From Panonychus citri (taxonomy: Eukaryota > Arthropoda > Arachnida > Trombidiformes > Tetranychidae), in contig NW_026515473.1 in NCBI RefSeq assembly GCF_014898815.1, forward strand, positions 620,001 through 684,000: 64,000 nucleotides of DNA. The letters are read 5' to 3'. The translations under genes and the position numbers were made by a program. Positions 11,041-23,200 of this stretch are shown piece by piece. Numbering within the stretch: position 1 is the first letter of the stretch; each line of letters starts with the position of its first letter. The notes under the pieces were generated by a model. That model worked only from the letters and a program-made list of their open reading frames with translations. It was not told where the DNA came from and searched no databases.

Positions 11041-11712
11041 CGTCGAAATGTAAATTGCAATGTTAACCAAGTTCGATTTTCTATCAATTATGACAAAATA
11101 AAACAAACCAATTAATTTACATCCAATTTAATTGTAATCATAAGAATTAAACTTACGTCCATCATATGATGTTGCTATTTTAGATGAAGTAGTTAAACTA
11201 ATTGAATAATCATTTTGCTCCAAGTTAATTGGATTAATATCAATTGGATTTTCTGTCCAAAAATAATTTAAAGTTGACATTGACCAGAAAGCTATAATCA
11301 TTAAGAGACAATCAACTGAATTCAGTCACGGGAATAGGTTTCGGATTAAATTGTTACCTGAAGTAAAATCGATTGGACAGTTCTGAGTATCTCGAGGATA
11401 ACGGCCCCCGGATAACCTGTGATTTTGGGTAAATTGTTATGAATTCATCGGTGAAGTAGCTTGATGAAGGATTGATTACTAATACTAAGAGAATACATTA
11501 TTCTAATCAAGTATCAGTGTTGATTGTTGTTCACTGGTTAATTACTCGTCTAATTGTGATTAACTTTCCACTAATAGAAATGTGATAGACTCAAGGCTGA
11601 TTAAATTTACGATTAAAGTAATTACATTATATGGTTATTATTGGAGAAAAAGAATAACAATAATTATTAAGATTCATCTTGAATCCGTTTTTTGTTGGTA
11701 CAATTATACAAT
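11041..11712 (-). pseudogene. Truncated copy of channel gene copy 2 with internal deletions
   Basis: This block is a near-identical duplicate of pieces of 6289-7735. Bases 11041-11405 match 6289-6652 (start of exon 4, intron, all of exon 3, intron, end of exon 2). A jump follows to a piece matching about 6717-6780 inside exon 2, then to sequence matching 7368-7527 upstream of the gene, then to a short piece matching 7687-7735. Exons 1 and 5, most of exon 2 and most of exon 4 are missing, so it cannot make a channel. Differences from the source are few, so the duplication is recent. A run of Cs at one breakpoint (about 11406) marks a join. It sits between selenoprotein K and TAF3, about 4 kb from its source and in the same orientation. 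Confidence 0.88.
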
Positions 11713-11809
11713 CGATAGGAATTTAAATCGAGGCCATTTGGTTTTCGGCTAATGTATAAATTTTGTGGTTAAACCATGAGGTTTATTATATAGTTTTAAT
11801 ATAAGTTAA

Positions 11810-14800
11810 TTATTGTGTCTTTATACAATCTTCACAGTACCAAGAATCCTCAGATTTCGGAGGAATGACAATACCGACACACGGCCAATGGAACCACTGG
11901 TCACACGAGTCACAGGCAATACAATTACCGCTATTTGATTTATTACAAACTCTACAAGACCAAGCGGTTGATGAAGATGAAGATGATGATTTATGGGAAT
12001 CCTTTTTATCAATTTTCTCTGATTTCGGTGGTCGGCCGGCTTTTGATTGTTTAGACTTTTTATTCTTGCTCGAAGTACCACTCGAACGACCACCTTCACC
12101 CCCGCTAGATGAGCCCGCTCCTCCTTTCAGGGTGCTACTTGTGGTCGGTGTTGTTATCGGTGCGGCTTTCGGTAAACAGGGTGGACAATACCATGTCTCA
12201 TCTTCCGCTGGTTCGGTTTTTAAATTAACACAACAATAGTGATACCATTCATCGCATTTGTCACATCCTACCATTGGTTCATTGGGATTATTGGCACGAC
12301 AAATGGGACATGACCAATCTAGAAATTTGAAAAAAAAGTCGAAAAAAAAACAATTATTATTAGTTAATTAGTAAATCAATAGAAAAACAATTAACGTGTT
12401 TATGGTAATAATAAAAGACAATCAAGCAACTCAATCTGAAATCTTGTTTATTATTATAACGAATATTTAAATTAATCAATACTATTTATACAAATTAATC
12501 GATCTCTTGATTGTGATTGCTATTCAAAAAGCTATTGAGGTGGGAAAAGAAAATAAGTTAATTGTGTGAAAGACGAAAGGAAACAAAAGAATGACAATTA
12601 ACAGATAATTTAGTGAGAGGCAACAAGCAAAAAATGTATCACAATCAAGATAATAGGTATTGACAATTAAAGGACAGATTGACAAATATACAAAACAAAA
12701 TGTGGAAGATTAGATTAAGATGATCTTAGATTGTCATTATTTTGATATGAGAAAGATGTAAATAAATTAAGACGAAAAAAAAGACATGCAATGATTAAGA
12801 ATAAAAATTAACGTTTACCTTTTCTACTCGATTTTGAACTTGGCTTTTTGATTACTTTAGTTTCGATTACTTTTTGTTTTTGAATACAACGAACACAGAA
12901 CCAAGATTCCTCTTCGCCAGGATCTTCCTTAATTCCTACACAAGTCCAATGGTACCAATCGTCACAACCATCGCATCCAATCATGTTGCCCGCTCCATCG
13001 TAAGGAATACTACAAACTGGACAGAGCCATTCTTTTTCCTCTTGGCGACCTCTCTCCTCTCTTGTAATTGTCTCCGTAATTAGTACACAGGAAACGTCGT
13101 CTTTCAGTTTATCTTTGCTCTTCTTGTCTTCTTTACCTTTACCTTTCTCTTTGACCTTTTCTTTTAATAATGTTGTTTTCGCCTTCTTAGTAGGTGGTTC
13201 ATCATTTGCATTCGATGAATTGGTTCTTTGTTTCTTTTTCTTTGATTCTTTTTTCTCACTTGGCGATGGTGGGGTTCGAATAACTAATCTATGAGAAGAT
13301 GTTGATGATGCTGGAGAAACTGCATCACGAACGGGTGACTCTTCACGTCGATTAAACGCTTTTATCGATAATTTGGTGTCCACTTTGTCGAAGTCCAACC
13401 AAGACTCTTCTACGATGTTCTTTTTCAATTTCTTTGATTTTTTGCTCTCTTTTATTTCGTCCAAGTTTTTAGATTTTTCTTTTGCTTTAAGTTTCTCCTT
13501 TTCTCGTTGTTCTTTCTCTTTGGCCTTTTCTCTTTCTCTCTCTCTTGCAAGTTCTTTTTCCTTTTCTTTTTCTTTTTCCTTTTCTCGTATTTCTCTTTCC
13601 CTTTCTTTCTCTCGCTCTTTTTCTCTCTCTCTTTCTCTTTCTCGTTCTCTTTCCTTTTCTCTTTCTCTTTCTCTTTCTCTTTCTCGTTCTCTTTCCTTTT
13701 CCTTTTCACGTTGTTCCTTCTCTCGTTCCTTTTCTCTTTCTTTCTCTTTCTTCTTTTCACGTTCCTTGTCTTTATCCTTCTTTTTATTGATGGCTTTTTC
13801 TTTCATTTTTCTTTCCTTCTTCTCTTTTTCAATAAAAGGGCTTCATCGATCGGCGGTAGAGCTTTTTTGGCTGCCAGTGTTTTAAGTGCCGGCTTAGGAG
13901 GTTGATCAGAATTGGAATATGGTTGAAAGGTTGATGTAAGTGATGAACCAAGTTGATAGAAATCAGATCGAGATGAAAATAAGGGAGGTGTTGGTATTGG
14001 TGGTTGTGGTGGTGATCGAAGGGGCGATGAAAATGGATTGCCGAACATTGTTGCATTAGAGTTGGGTGAGAGTGGAGTACTTCCGGGTGCGACTTTGGGA
14101 AACGATGTGCTTGATCCTTTAAAACCACTGAAAATTGGTGGACTTGATGGTGTCGGTGAAGTGACTTTCAATTTCTTTAAATCACTTTTCTTTTGCTTCT
14201 TTGGAACATCTTCCGAAAGTGAGACCAAAATTTTAGCCGCTTCTTTGGCATCAACACCCGATTCCTCTTTAGTTTTTACATCATTATTAACTTCGTCACT
14301 AAATGTATACACATTGTCTTTTTTGGACTTTTCTTCATGAGGTACAGCATCATTTTCGGTAGATGTCTTAACCACATTGTCAATAGTTAAATCGAAAGAA
14401 TCTTTTTTCTTTGTTTTCCTGATAATCTTCTTCCTGGGTTTCTTGACTTTAGAATTTTTCACATCCAGATTGTTGAATAGAAAATCGTCTTCCGGTATTT
14501 CACCAGGTTCAAGGTCTTGTAAACGAGATCTTTCAATAACCTCGTTAATAGTATTGTCAATGTTTGCACTAGTGTCTTCGTCAATGGTTGTTTTACTGTT
14601 TTCTTTTGAGTTGATATGTGAACTGTCAAAATCATCGTCGTCATTTAAGAAACTAAGAGGAGACCGAGGAGTAACTGTTGGAGATGGTTTTGCCGTGGGT
14701 GTACCACTTTGTAGACCAGAAAGAGACACTTTGAAGGTAAGAGCTGATTTTTTTCGTATGTTTCCTTTTAATCCTAGTGGACCTCTTTTTTTCTTGAGTC

Positions 14801-15635
14801 CACCTAAGTCAGTTTTCTTCATCCTACTAAATGGTTTATCTTTCAATTTGGTCTTAATGGTTTTAATTGGTTTTAATTTTATCTCCTCGATTTTTTGTTT
14901 CCTCTTCTTTTCAGCTTCTTCTGCTTCTAAAATTTTTCTTCTTCTTTCTTCTTCTTCGGCAATACGTCTCTCTTCATAATCATCCTTTGGAGGTAAACGA
15001 CTATCGGGAGCAACTCCTTCTTTACCATTTCTACCAACAATTCTACCTTCCTCGTCGAGGTAAACAGAGGACAGGTGAATATGATTGTTCAGCCTTTCAT
15101 GAGCAGCTGCACTTTCGGGATCGTTTGGATCGTTTTTACCGTCAATACCGTTTTCTCCGTCAGCATGGCCTTCCTGTCCATTGTTTTCATCGGAATTACC
15201 ATTATTTGCATCCTTATCATCAGCTTTATCACCAAAGTTTAAAGAGGGTAACCATTCTTCCATATATTCTGGCCTGGAAGCGATTTCTTCTGGACCAGGA
15301 AAATTGATCCTCACATATCCCTTAGGTGGAGCACAAGGATAAAGTGGAATGTTATTTCCTTTGATAAATGGAACACAATCGACTTCATTGATATATTCTT
15401 CAACCTCCTCTATACTAATACTCATCTGTCTCATGGCAAGAATAACATCACCAAGAAAAGCTGTATGTCGATTACAATTGTTAGCATATCCCATCGTTGC
15501 TTTACCAAGTTCTTGAATATATTTTATAACAAGAGTTTGTAATACTCTCATGGATTGTTGTGACATTGACTGCCAACCAATGTTAAGGCCCATTTGACTC
15601 AAAGCGAGTTCTAAAACTTTCTCATTAAACAACAT
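11810..15635 (-). CDS. TAF3: TAF3, TFIID subunit with three PHD fingers (one frame break)
   Basis: Two exons, 12819-15635 and 11810-12318. The N-terminus (residues 1-90, MLFNEKVLELALSQMG...) is the histone-fold domain that pairs with TAF10 in TFIID, followed by the PEYMEEWLPSL motif typical of TAF3. The middle is long, charged and low in complexity, with a run of Lys/Arg-Glu repeats encoded at about 13450-13800. A PHD finger follows (CPVCSIPYDGAGNMIGC...DDWYHW), the position of the single PHD that reads H3K4me3 in animal TAF3. After a phase-1 intron, exon 2 adds two further PHD fingers, one from WSCPICRANNPNEPMVGC and one from WSCRVCNKSNSGNC, separated by a Ser/Gly/Lys linker. The frame breaks once at 13803-13806 in a GAAAAATG run: the first frame hits TGA and the second continues one base off, as if one A were missing. 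There is no GT donor nearby to make it an intron. With one base restored the phases close at 1108 residues. Confidence 0.88.
13450..13800 (-). repeat. Lys/Arg-Glu low-complexity coding repeat in TAF3
   Basis: Imperfect GAGAAA/GAAAGAGAA hexamer-like repeats, coding on the minus strand for alternating KE and RE dipeptides. All overlapping long open frames on either strand here are by-products of this composition. Confidence 0.8.
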
Positions 15636-16635
15636 GTTGTTAATCCCTCGAAGATTGGATTCCCGGTATATATAAATATAGGTAAAAATAAACAGGATAC
15701 CAAGTGTTTCTCAAAGTCTTGTAGATAACATTCACTGTGAATAAAAAAGAAATAAAAACAAAACAAAACAAAATAAAACAAATTAGAAAAAAGAAATGGT
15801 TAAAATTTGAGTTTCAATGTTCTTTGAAAGAGTAAACATGAAGAAATAAACACTGAATATCTTCAAAAGATCATCAACAGAGGAACGAGAAGGAAAACAC
15901 TTGAGGGAGGAAAGAAAAGAAAATTGTTTCCAATCTTATTGGGCGAACAAAAAGAAAATGGACTTTAAATTATCATGATATTCTAATCTCAATGGTAAAT
16001 GGTTTAAATTTGTTAGACAGATTATCACAAAATGGGAATAGAAATTAATTACAAACCTAGTAAATTGTTAAACTCATCTGAAAGAAAACCAAAAATGTTG
16101 ATGTTATTGTTTTTCTTTTATATTCTGATGTCAATATGAAGATGAAGAGAGAGAAAAAGATGAAAAAATAAGAGAAGGCAGAAAAGAAAATTGAAATTTT
16201 TGTTTCACTTTATACACTAATAAATATTAATTTCTATGATACAATCATCTTGGTAAAACAATTCACCAATTAAATGTAAATGTTTAATTACAAATAAAAA
16301 TTTAATTAACAATTTGATTAAACTAAAAATTCAAAGACACTCCGACTAAAGATAAGTGATGAATGAGACATTTAGAGTAAGAGAAAAGAAGAAAAGAAAG
16401 AGTTAAAAGTAACGCCATCTATTGGAAAGAAATTCATTAGACTCCATTTTTTCTTTTCTTTTTTAAGTAGGTTGACTTTTCTTTGGTGATTTTTGTTTTT
16501 CTGTTCCCAATTATTTTCTTTTTCTTTTGATTACTAATTAAATTGTTTAAAAGTAAAAATTATCTTCTTATTTTGTTTAATTTAGAATAAACTTATACCT
16601 GGTGTTTAATAGAATAGTAAAGTGTATAAATAAAC
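15636..16635. other. Shared divergent promoter region of TAF3 and GOLGA7
   Basis: About 1 kb between two head-to-head start codons (TAF3 minus, GOLGA7 plus). No coding signal. A TATATATA stretch lies about 30 bases upstream of the TAF3 start codon, but that is too close to be a clear TATA box for a normal 5' UTR. Confidence 0.45.
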
Positions 16636-17160
16636 ATGGAACCTTCTTGTCATTCTAATGGTCCAACAAATAATTGTTCCCAACAGCAGCAGCAACAACA
16701 ACAGCAACAAACCAAAATCTTCATTCAAAGAGATTATTCCAATGGAACCATGATTAAATTTCAAAGCAAATTTCCTGCTGAATTGGAGGGACTTATAGAG
16801 AGGCAACATTTTGACCATTTAGTTAATACATTAAATAAGATGTACCATCAAGCAGAAACCTCTTGGTTCTCTTATTTTGAAAGCTGCCTTGCCTGTCTAT
16901 CAGCCTACTTACTATACATTTGTATTGAGACCCATTTTTCACGTAACATGAGAAAAATATCCGCTTTCATTGATGATCAAAATGAAACCATCTGGGAACC
17001 TCGAGGATTACATTTAGTTGACCCGGTGGAAAGAGGATTAAGAGTTATTGAAATAGTCATACGAAGTCCAGTGGAAGTACAAACAACAACCACCACCACC
17101 ACTACCAACAATCGTCAAGGTAAAAAATCATCAAACATTGAGATAACCAGTGGACTTTAA
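16636..17160 (+). CDS. GOLGA7: GOLGA7, palmitoyltransferase accessory subunit
   Basis: An intronless frame of 174 residues. After a short leader with ten glutamines (about residues 16-25), residues 28-145 are the Erf4/GOLGA7 domain: KIFIQRDYSNGT, FPAELEGLIERQHF, SCLACLSAYLLYICIETHF and PVERGLRVIEIVI all match the family closely. The protein binds DHHC9 to form the Ras palmitoyltransferase at the Golgi. The paired cysteines in SCLAC correspond to the palmitoylated site of the family. The threonine run near the C-terminus (eight Thr) is extra and low in complexity. A polyadenylation signal AATAAA is at 17341. It is longer than human GOLGA7 (137) because of the added ends. Confidence 0.93.
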   Translation: MEPSCHSNGPTNNCSQQQQQQQQQQTKIFIQRDYSNGTMIKFQSKFPAELEGLIERQHFDHLVNTLNKMYHQAETSWFSYFESCLACLSAYLLYICIETHFSRNMRKISAFIDDQNETIWEPRGLHLVDPVERGLRVIEIVIRSPVEVQTTTTTTTTNNRQGKKSSNIEITSGL

Positions 17161-18651
17161 AAAAAAGCAAAGTAAATACAACAACAAATCGACAACTAAC
17201 CAATATCATCATTGACTTTTTCTCACCATCAATCATCATCTCACCATCATCATCAATACTCTTTATCTATTTTTTCCTTAACCTGAGAATCCATTTTCTT
17301 TCTATTGTATTCACTCGTCTATCTGTGCATGTTAAATGTGAATAAAAAACAAAACAATTCTGTTTAATTCAACAAATTAATCGTCATTTCAAAAAATCGC
17401 CCAACCAAATCGATCGGAAATCGACCAGTTCGCCATCTATCGGATAGAATATTAAACTTTCCATCACATGTTTCATTTACTTTTTTCTATTCTCGCTCAT
17501 GATTAATTTGATTCTCTTAATTGTAATCAGATTAACTAATTAACTTATGGAAATGAAAGTCTAAAAATACATTTACCATAATCTGTTGATCTCTTTTTAT
17601 CGATAATCTTTAGTCTTTCCTCTTTCTCTCTCTCTCTTATTACATGTGATTTGATTACAATTGGATCATCGAATAGACAATTAATTAATTACTTCGACAT
17701 TGATTATTGTCAACCAAGTCAGTGAATGTCTTCTAGAGGGTATTTACTTTTCTAGTCATGAGATATAATCAAGAAATAGTAATAAATATGATTCTCTTGA
17801 TGATTTTAACAAAAATAAAGTTTATTGAAGTAAATGAATTAATGTTTTGTTTGTTTGTTGTTGTTGTGGTTATTTGTTGGTTGACAATTATATGAATTTA
17901 ATTTTCTTTTCATTTCTTTTTTTTGGTGACATTTTTAGGAACCACCATCACAAACTGTAGACTTGATGATGATGACGATGAAGATGATGATGATACATTT
18001 GAAAATCCAAAAGTCCTTTTTGTTTTGTAAAAACCTTTTCATCTTTTTAGTTTGTGTTTTTATACTTTGACAATTTTGTTTATCAAAAAACAAGACAAGC
18101 TAATCCATAAAATTTGAAGATTAAAGTTTAATTGAGTTTATCAAATGATTTCTCATCACTTTTGGTCATCCATCTTGAAATCTTACGTTTATCACTGATG
18201 GTCTTTTGGTTCTTTGGCGCTCAAATAGATGATCTCTCCTGAATTTCAGAGAAAATGAGAGAGAAAGAGAGAGAGATAGAGGGAGATGAACAGTTCTAGG
18301 AGGATAATATTGGCCGACTAATACAAAATAAATGACAATTTTTCCTTCGCAATTAAATTGTAAACCAAAAGAGTATTTATCAGTAAACTCTCTTAGTTTT
18401 AAACTCATATGATGATGATAATGACGATGATGACCAAGTGTATACATATTAGATTAACATGGAAGCCTTTGTAAGCCATTAGATGTTTATATTTGCTTTA
18501 TGATAACTCGAGAGGCCACAAATAGATTTTGGATCCAAATTCAATTTAGAATTGACAAATAATAGATGAGGTTTATGTTTTGTTTTCTCTCTCTTTCTCT
18601 TTCTCTTTCTCTTTCCTTCTAATTAAATCCATAGAATAAAAATGCGAAAAT
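17161..18651. other. Intergenic between convergent GOLGA7 and ZNRF genes
   Basis: Contains the GOLGA7 3' UTR with AATAAA at 17341-17346 and simple CT-rich and GAT-rich stretches (17940-17995, 18240-18285, 18583-18615). The open frame at 18166-18447 lacks coding character. Confidence 0.45.
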
Positions 18652-19152
18652 TCAGTCAGATGGATGTTCAGGACAAGAACGATTAACTTGAAACCAGGCA
18701 TCAATACAACACTTATGATAAATACATAGACAAGGAAGTCTTGCAATTATATCTCCTTGACTCAGATCATCTAAACAAATAACACATTCTCCTTTATCTT
18801 CTGTAAGTATATCCTCATTGTAACTTATTCTTGGTTTGGTAAGACACATTACTAGGTGAAATTCAACATCATCAGGTAACATTGATTTAGAACATATCGG
18901 GCACTTGATTCCATCATAATTTGAAGCAATTGGCCTTGTTCTTGTGGACGTTGAACTATTTTGACACAATGAGGTTGACAGTAAACCAGCAAAGCCGGTA
19001 GTATTGGTACCAGAATCAATTAAACCAGAATCTGAATTTCTAGACGTAGATGATGTTGATGTGGTTGGTGTTGTTGCTGTTAAACCACCACCACCTCCGG
19101 TAACACCACCACCACCGACACCACCAACAGGGCTACTTTGACGGGCTCCCAT
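18652..19152 (-). CDS. ZNRF1/2-type E3 ubiquitin ligase
   Basis: A single-exon frame of 166 residues. MGARQSS at the start is an N-myristoylation signal, as in ZNRF1 and ZNRF2. A Gly/Thr/Ser-rich linker is followed by a zinc finger (CPIC...HLVMC, residues 84-103) and a C-terminal RING-H2 (CVICLDDL...CPEHP, residues 123-163) with the LPCLCIYHKCCIDAWF core. Family members sit on endosomal, lysosomal and plasma membranes and act as ubiquitin ligases. It is shorter than the mammalian proteins (about 230-240) because the linker is short. One gene here cannot be assigned to ZNRF1 or ZNRF2. Confidence 0.93.
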   Translation of the reverse strand: MGARQSSPVGGVGGGGVTGGGGGLTATTPTTSTSSTSRNSDSGLIDSGTNTTGFAGLLSTSLCQNSSTSTRTRPIASNYDGIKCPICSKSMLPDDVEFHLVMCLTKPRISYNEDILTEDKGECVICLDDLSQGDIIARLPCLCIYHKCCIDAWFQVNRSCPEHPSD

Positions 19153-20226
19153 AGTGTATTTATTGTATATATATAAAAGCGAGAAGGGTCAAAAAAAAAG
19201 AAACACAAGAAACTAAAAAGAAAACACAAAGACAAACAATAAATATTATTTACTTTAGATTTACACCAATCACTTTGGTTAGACTGACAAAAATAAGAAT
19301 AAAAAAATTTAATTACAATTAAAATTAGTAAAAGAAAAAAAAACCATTGAAAATAAACAATTCACTTTCTAAAGCTTTCGCATCTTTATTCATCTTTATT
19401 ATTATTTTCTATCTTTTCTCTTTCTCTCTCAGTTTCATTCATTTTTTTCTCGTTTCTATGGTAACAACAACCCGATTTTCTACCGAATTCGGTTATCTCG
19501 GTTATTCTTTTCTGAAGATTTTAAGGTTAAAATGAACTTTCATTTCCATCTAGTGACGATCGATTAAACTATAAATCCAATCAATTTTTTTTTCTTCGAT
19601 AACAATTGTGATTAAAACGTAATTTTTTGCTCATACATAAAGAAATTGATATTTATTAGGAGAAGGAAAAAAAATTGTGATCACGAATTTACGATTAACT
19701 GACTTGAAATTTGAAAAGAGTTCAAACTTACCAACAGAAGAAACAATAATAATAAGTAGAAATTGGATTTTCTTTTCTTAAACAATTTGGTTAATTTTTT
19801 CTCTCCCTTCGAGCAATTAGTTAAATTGTTGGAACAAAGAGAGATACAAGTTGACACTACAATAGAGCAATTAACAACAGAGAAAAGATTAATTTTCTAT
19901 CAGTAGTAATTATCGATTTATTATTGTTTCTTTATTTTTCTCTTGAAATTTGATCGGAGTTTTTTTTTCTCTCTTCTCTCAAATCTAAATAAACAATTAA
20001 CTTGACAATTAAGTTCTAAAGATTTAGAACTTTTTCTTACGAAAAAGAAATTAATTTTTAATTGGAAATATCGATTAGATTAAGAATAAATATTTCGATT
20101 AACATGTCAATCCTTTCAGATATTCTAATATGTGACTAGAACTTTTCTTTTGTACATTTGATTTGAAAATAGCGAGAAAACAAAGTTAATTAGATTAATT
20201 CTAATTTTCTCCAAGTAAATTAATTG
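19153..20226. other. Intergenic, nothing recognised
   Basis: Upstream region of the ZNRF gene and 3' flank of KAP3. AT-rich, with poly-A and poly-T runs. The small frame at 19347-19535 is not supported. Confidence 0.4.
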
Positions 20227-23200
20227 TTATAAATGAATTATGTTTTTCGAGGTGTTTGTTGTCACTGTTGATCTTTGATCATTTGCAATTGATGATGATT
20301 TAATTGTTCGTCTCGTTCCTCTTTTCTTGTAACCAGTTTGTGGTCGTGAATTAATTAATGATGATTGATTATTGATTGTTGACTCGTTAATTGAACATGA
20401 TGAAGCTTCTTGATCATCAGTCATGGTTGGTCCCGATGATGGAGGTGATTCGGAAAGTATATCAGTCCGAAGTACTAAATTGTTATAAGTCATTCCAATT
20501 AAATCATCATCATTGTTACGGAAGTGATAGTTTTCATCACCATCATCGCCATCAAAATCATGGTCACCATTTGAATTGGAGTAAATTTTATCACTATTCT
20601 TGTAATTGTTTGGGGCATCGGTAATTAATCCTCGTCGACCATTAGGTTCACTGATTGGACACTGATTCTCTTGCCTTGATAAGATCATTTCGAGCCATTG
20701 TTTATTGTAGATCTTGAAACTTTCCTCTCGAATTTTATCCTTGTGTCCATCTTCAGCTTCGAAGATAATGTTCAAACTCGCCTTGCACAATTTACGAATC
20801 TCTTGATTTTTATCGTTCATCAGATCAAAAAGATAGGCCATTACCTGAGTTTCGGGTGACAAGATCATCTTCCGAACATCGGGTTCCCGAAGCATCAAAT
20901 GAAACGTGAAAATGATCTGAAGGACAATCTCATCTTCCTCTTGTTTACCATTTAGTGTGTTGATTAACAATTTAAGACAATCAAATTTAAGAGCATATAA
21001 ACAGGATTCTCGATTGTTAATTAGACACGAAATCACTTGGATACATTCAAGAATCAGATCATCTTCATGGGAATTTCTCCTGGTTGATAAAACACTGGAA
21101 ATCCATTTGAATAAACCCTTTGAACTTGAAAGGGTTAACCAATCAACACCCGGAAGGTTAATCATATTACCAAGAATACCGAGTATCTCAATGGAAACCA
21201 TTGAATCACAATTAAGATTATTATCTTCATTGATTAACTGTTGTTGTTGATTACCTTGAGTCAGTAATAGTTGACTGGTTGAATCAATTAGTTGAGGTGA
21301 TCGTTTAACTAACAGAGAAACTAATGATTCCAAATAATCAAGGTAAATCATTTTGTAAGAATCCTCATGTTGGGATAAATTGCGAATTAATTTAAGAATC
21401 ATAATATCGTCTTGAGTCACTGATTGTTGTCCATTGATTAAAAGAGTGACAATATGATCTAGTAGACGTTTAAGTCGATCTTTATCACAAATTAATTGGG
21501 CATTTCGTCGATTAGTTGACAGATTAATTACTAAACCAATTAACTCGGTAAACGGGAAGCATTTCTTTGGATCATTTAAATGCTTAATCACTCGATCAGT
21601 TAATAAATGGATTCGATCAGGGCCCAATGAAAGGGTTACTAGAACTCGATGTTTACTTTCAATTGTTAGTAAATAAATTATCTGGTAAATTAGTTTCTCC
21701 AAAATTAGATTGTTACTTGAGATGTTATTTCCAGTGAATGATAAATTGTTACCATTGGTTGATGAGGGTTGTGATTGTGATTTAATTGCTCGAGGTAGAA
21801 AGGAGAAAATCTTTGATACCAAATTGTTGTGAATGATTGACGATCTAAATTTAGAATCAAATGATAAATTGTAAACCAATTCAAGCGTATTAATCAAATG
21901 TCCAATGGATGATGAGGTAATTTGATTCTCCAGGATAGTTGATAGTTTATCAACAATTCCCATTGATAGAATTGAATCTTTGTTTTCCTCATAAACAGAG
22001 AGACGTTTAAGAAATTGAATTGACAGAAATAACAATTGAAACCAATTCTCTCTGTCCAGTGTTTTCACCAGGCAACCGATGATTCCCTTGTTGACCATTT
22101 TGATTTCGATGTTTCGATCCTCTGATAAGTGTAACAATACTGTGTAAGCCGCTCGAAGGAAAAGGTTTTGCTTAACAACGAGATTCTGATATTTTCTCAG
22201 TGACCTTTCGTATTCACTGGTCAAACCAGCTGATGATTGACGAGAACTGGAAAGACCTGAATTTGGTGCTGATAATGTCGACAAATGGGAATAACTCATA
22301 GAAGAATGAATTGAATTGGATAGACTGTGACATTCGCTTTTCATGGCTTCCTGAATATCGGCTAAATCGGCAAATAGAATCTCTTCCCGTTCCAATTCCC
22401 CCTGAACAGCCTCCAGGCAAAGAGCACCCACTTTATACTTGGTGATTATCGGATGGAATTGGCGGTAAATTGAAAAATTGGCGAAAATTCCGATTAAAAT
22501 GGTTCCCAGGTCAAGATTTTTTCTTCCGTCTTCTCTTAACAATCGAGCCAGAACAAGATGAAGCGGCTCATTGTTTGACAAGGCAAGTAAATTGTCATGA
22601 TTAAGTGCTAATTGGTAAATTGCTGAGGCTCCTTTCAGTTTTTTACCATTATCTTCATAAAAAAGTTCTGCATAATAATCAACTGAATTTAGGTTTACAT
22701 TTTCATTTGCATCATCAATTGGTAACCGATTAATTAACCTTTTTATATCAGAAAATATTGATTCTAATGCTAATGAGCCGCCGCCTCGATTAACAAAGCT
22801 CCGATTCTCCAGACCATTGGATGGAAATGAATTGACCGATGTTGATGAGGTTAATCTTGCTCTATGAAAGTGACCATTACTCGAATCGCCATTATGTCCA
22901 TTTGTAAATTGTTGTTGTTGTTGTTGATTGGAATTGGAATTGGTTAACCGGCCTCCAGCCGTTTTAGGACGAAAAGAATCAAAAGTTGCCCCTGTTGCTG
23001 TTGCTCGAACGGCTGATTGGATGGAACGATTTTTAAGATAAACGATTAATTGTTTTATTTCATCTCGATGCGATTCTGTTAATAAACCTTTCGATTTAGC
23101 AATTACTTGGCTTACAATTGAATCGATATCACTTGTCTCTTGTAGAGATTTCAATCTAATGTATCGCTGGAATTCACGATTAACCTCGAGAAAACTATTC

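Noticed and set aside
13803..13812. Programmed ribosomal frameshift in TAF3
   Set aside because: No canonical slippery heptamer or evident downstream structure; several other genes in the window show the same one-base loss.
13373..13905. Long Ser/Phe-rich open frames on the + strand opposite TAF3
   Set aside because: They are the complement of the KE/RE repeat in TAF3 and have no other support.
19347..19535. 62-codon hydrophobic frame upstream of ZNRF
   Set aside because: T-rich promoter-side sequence; no start context, no homologue recognised.
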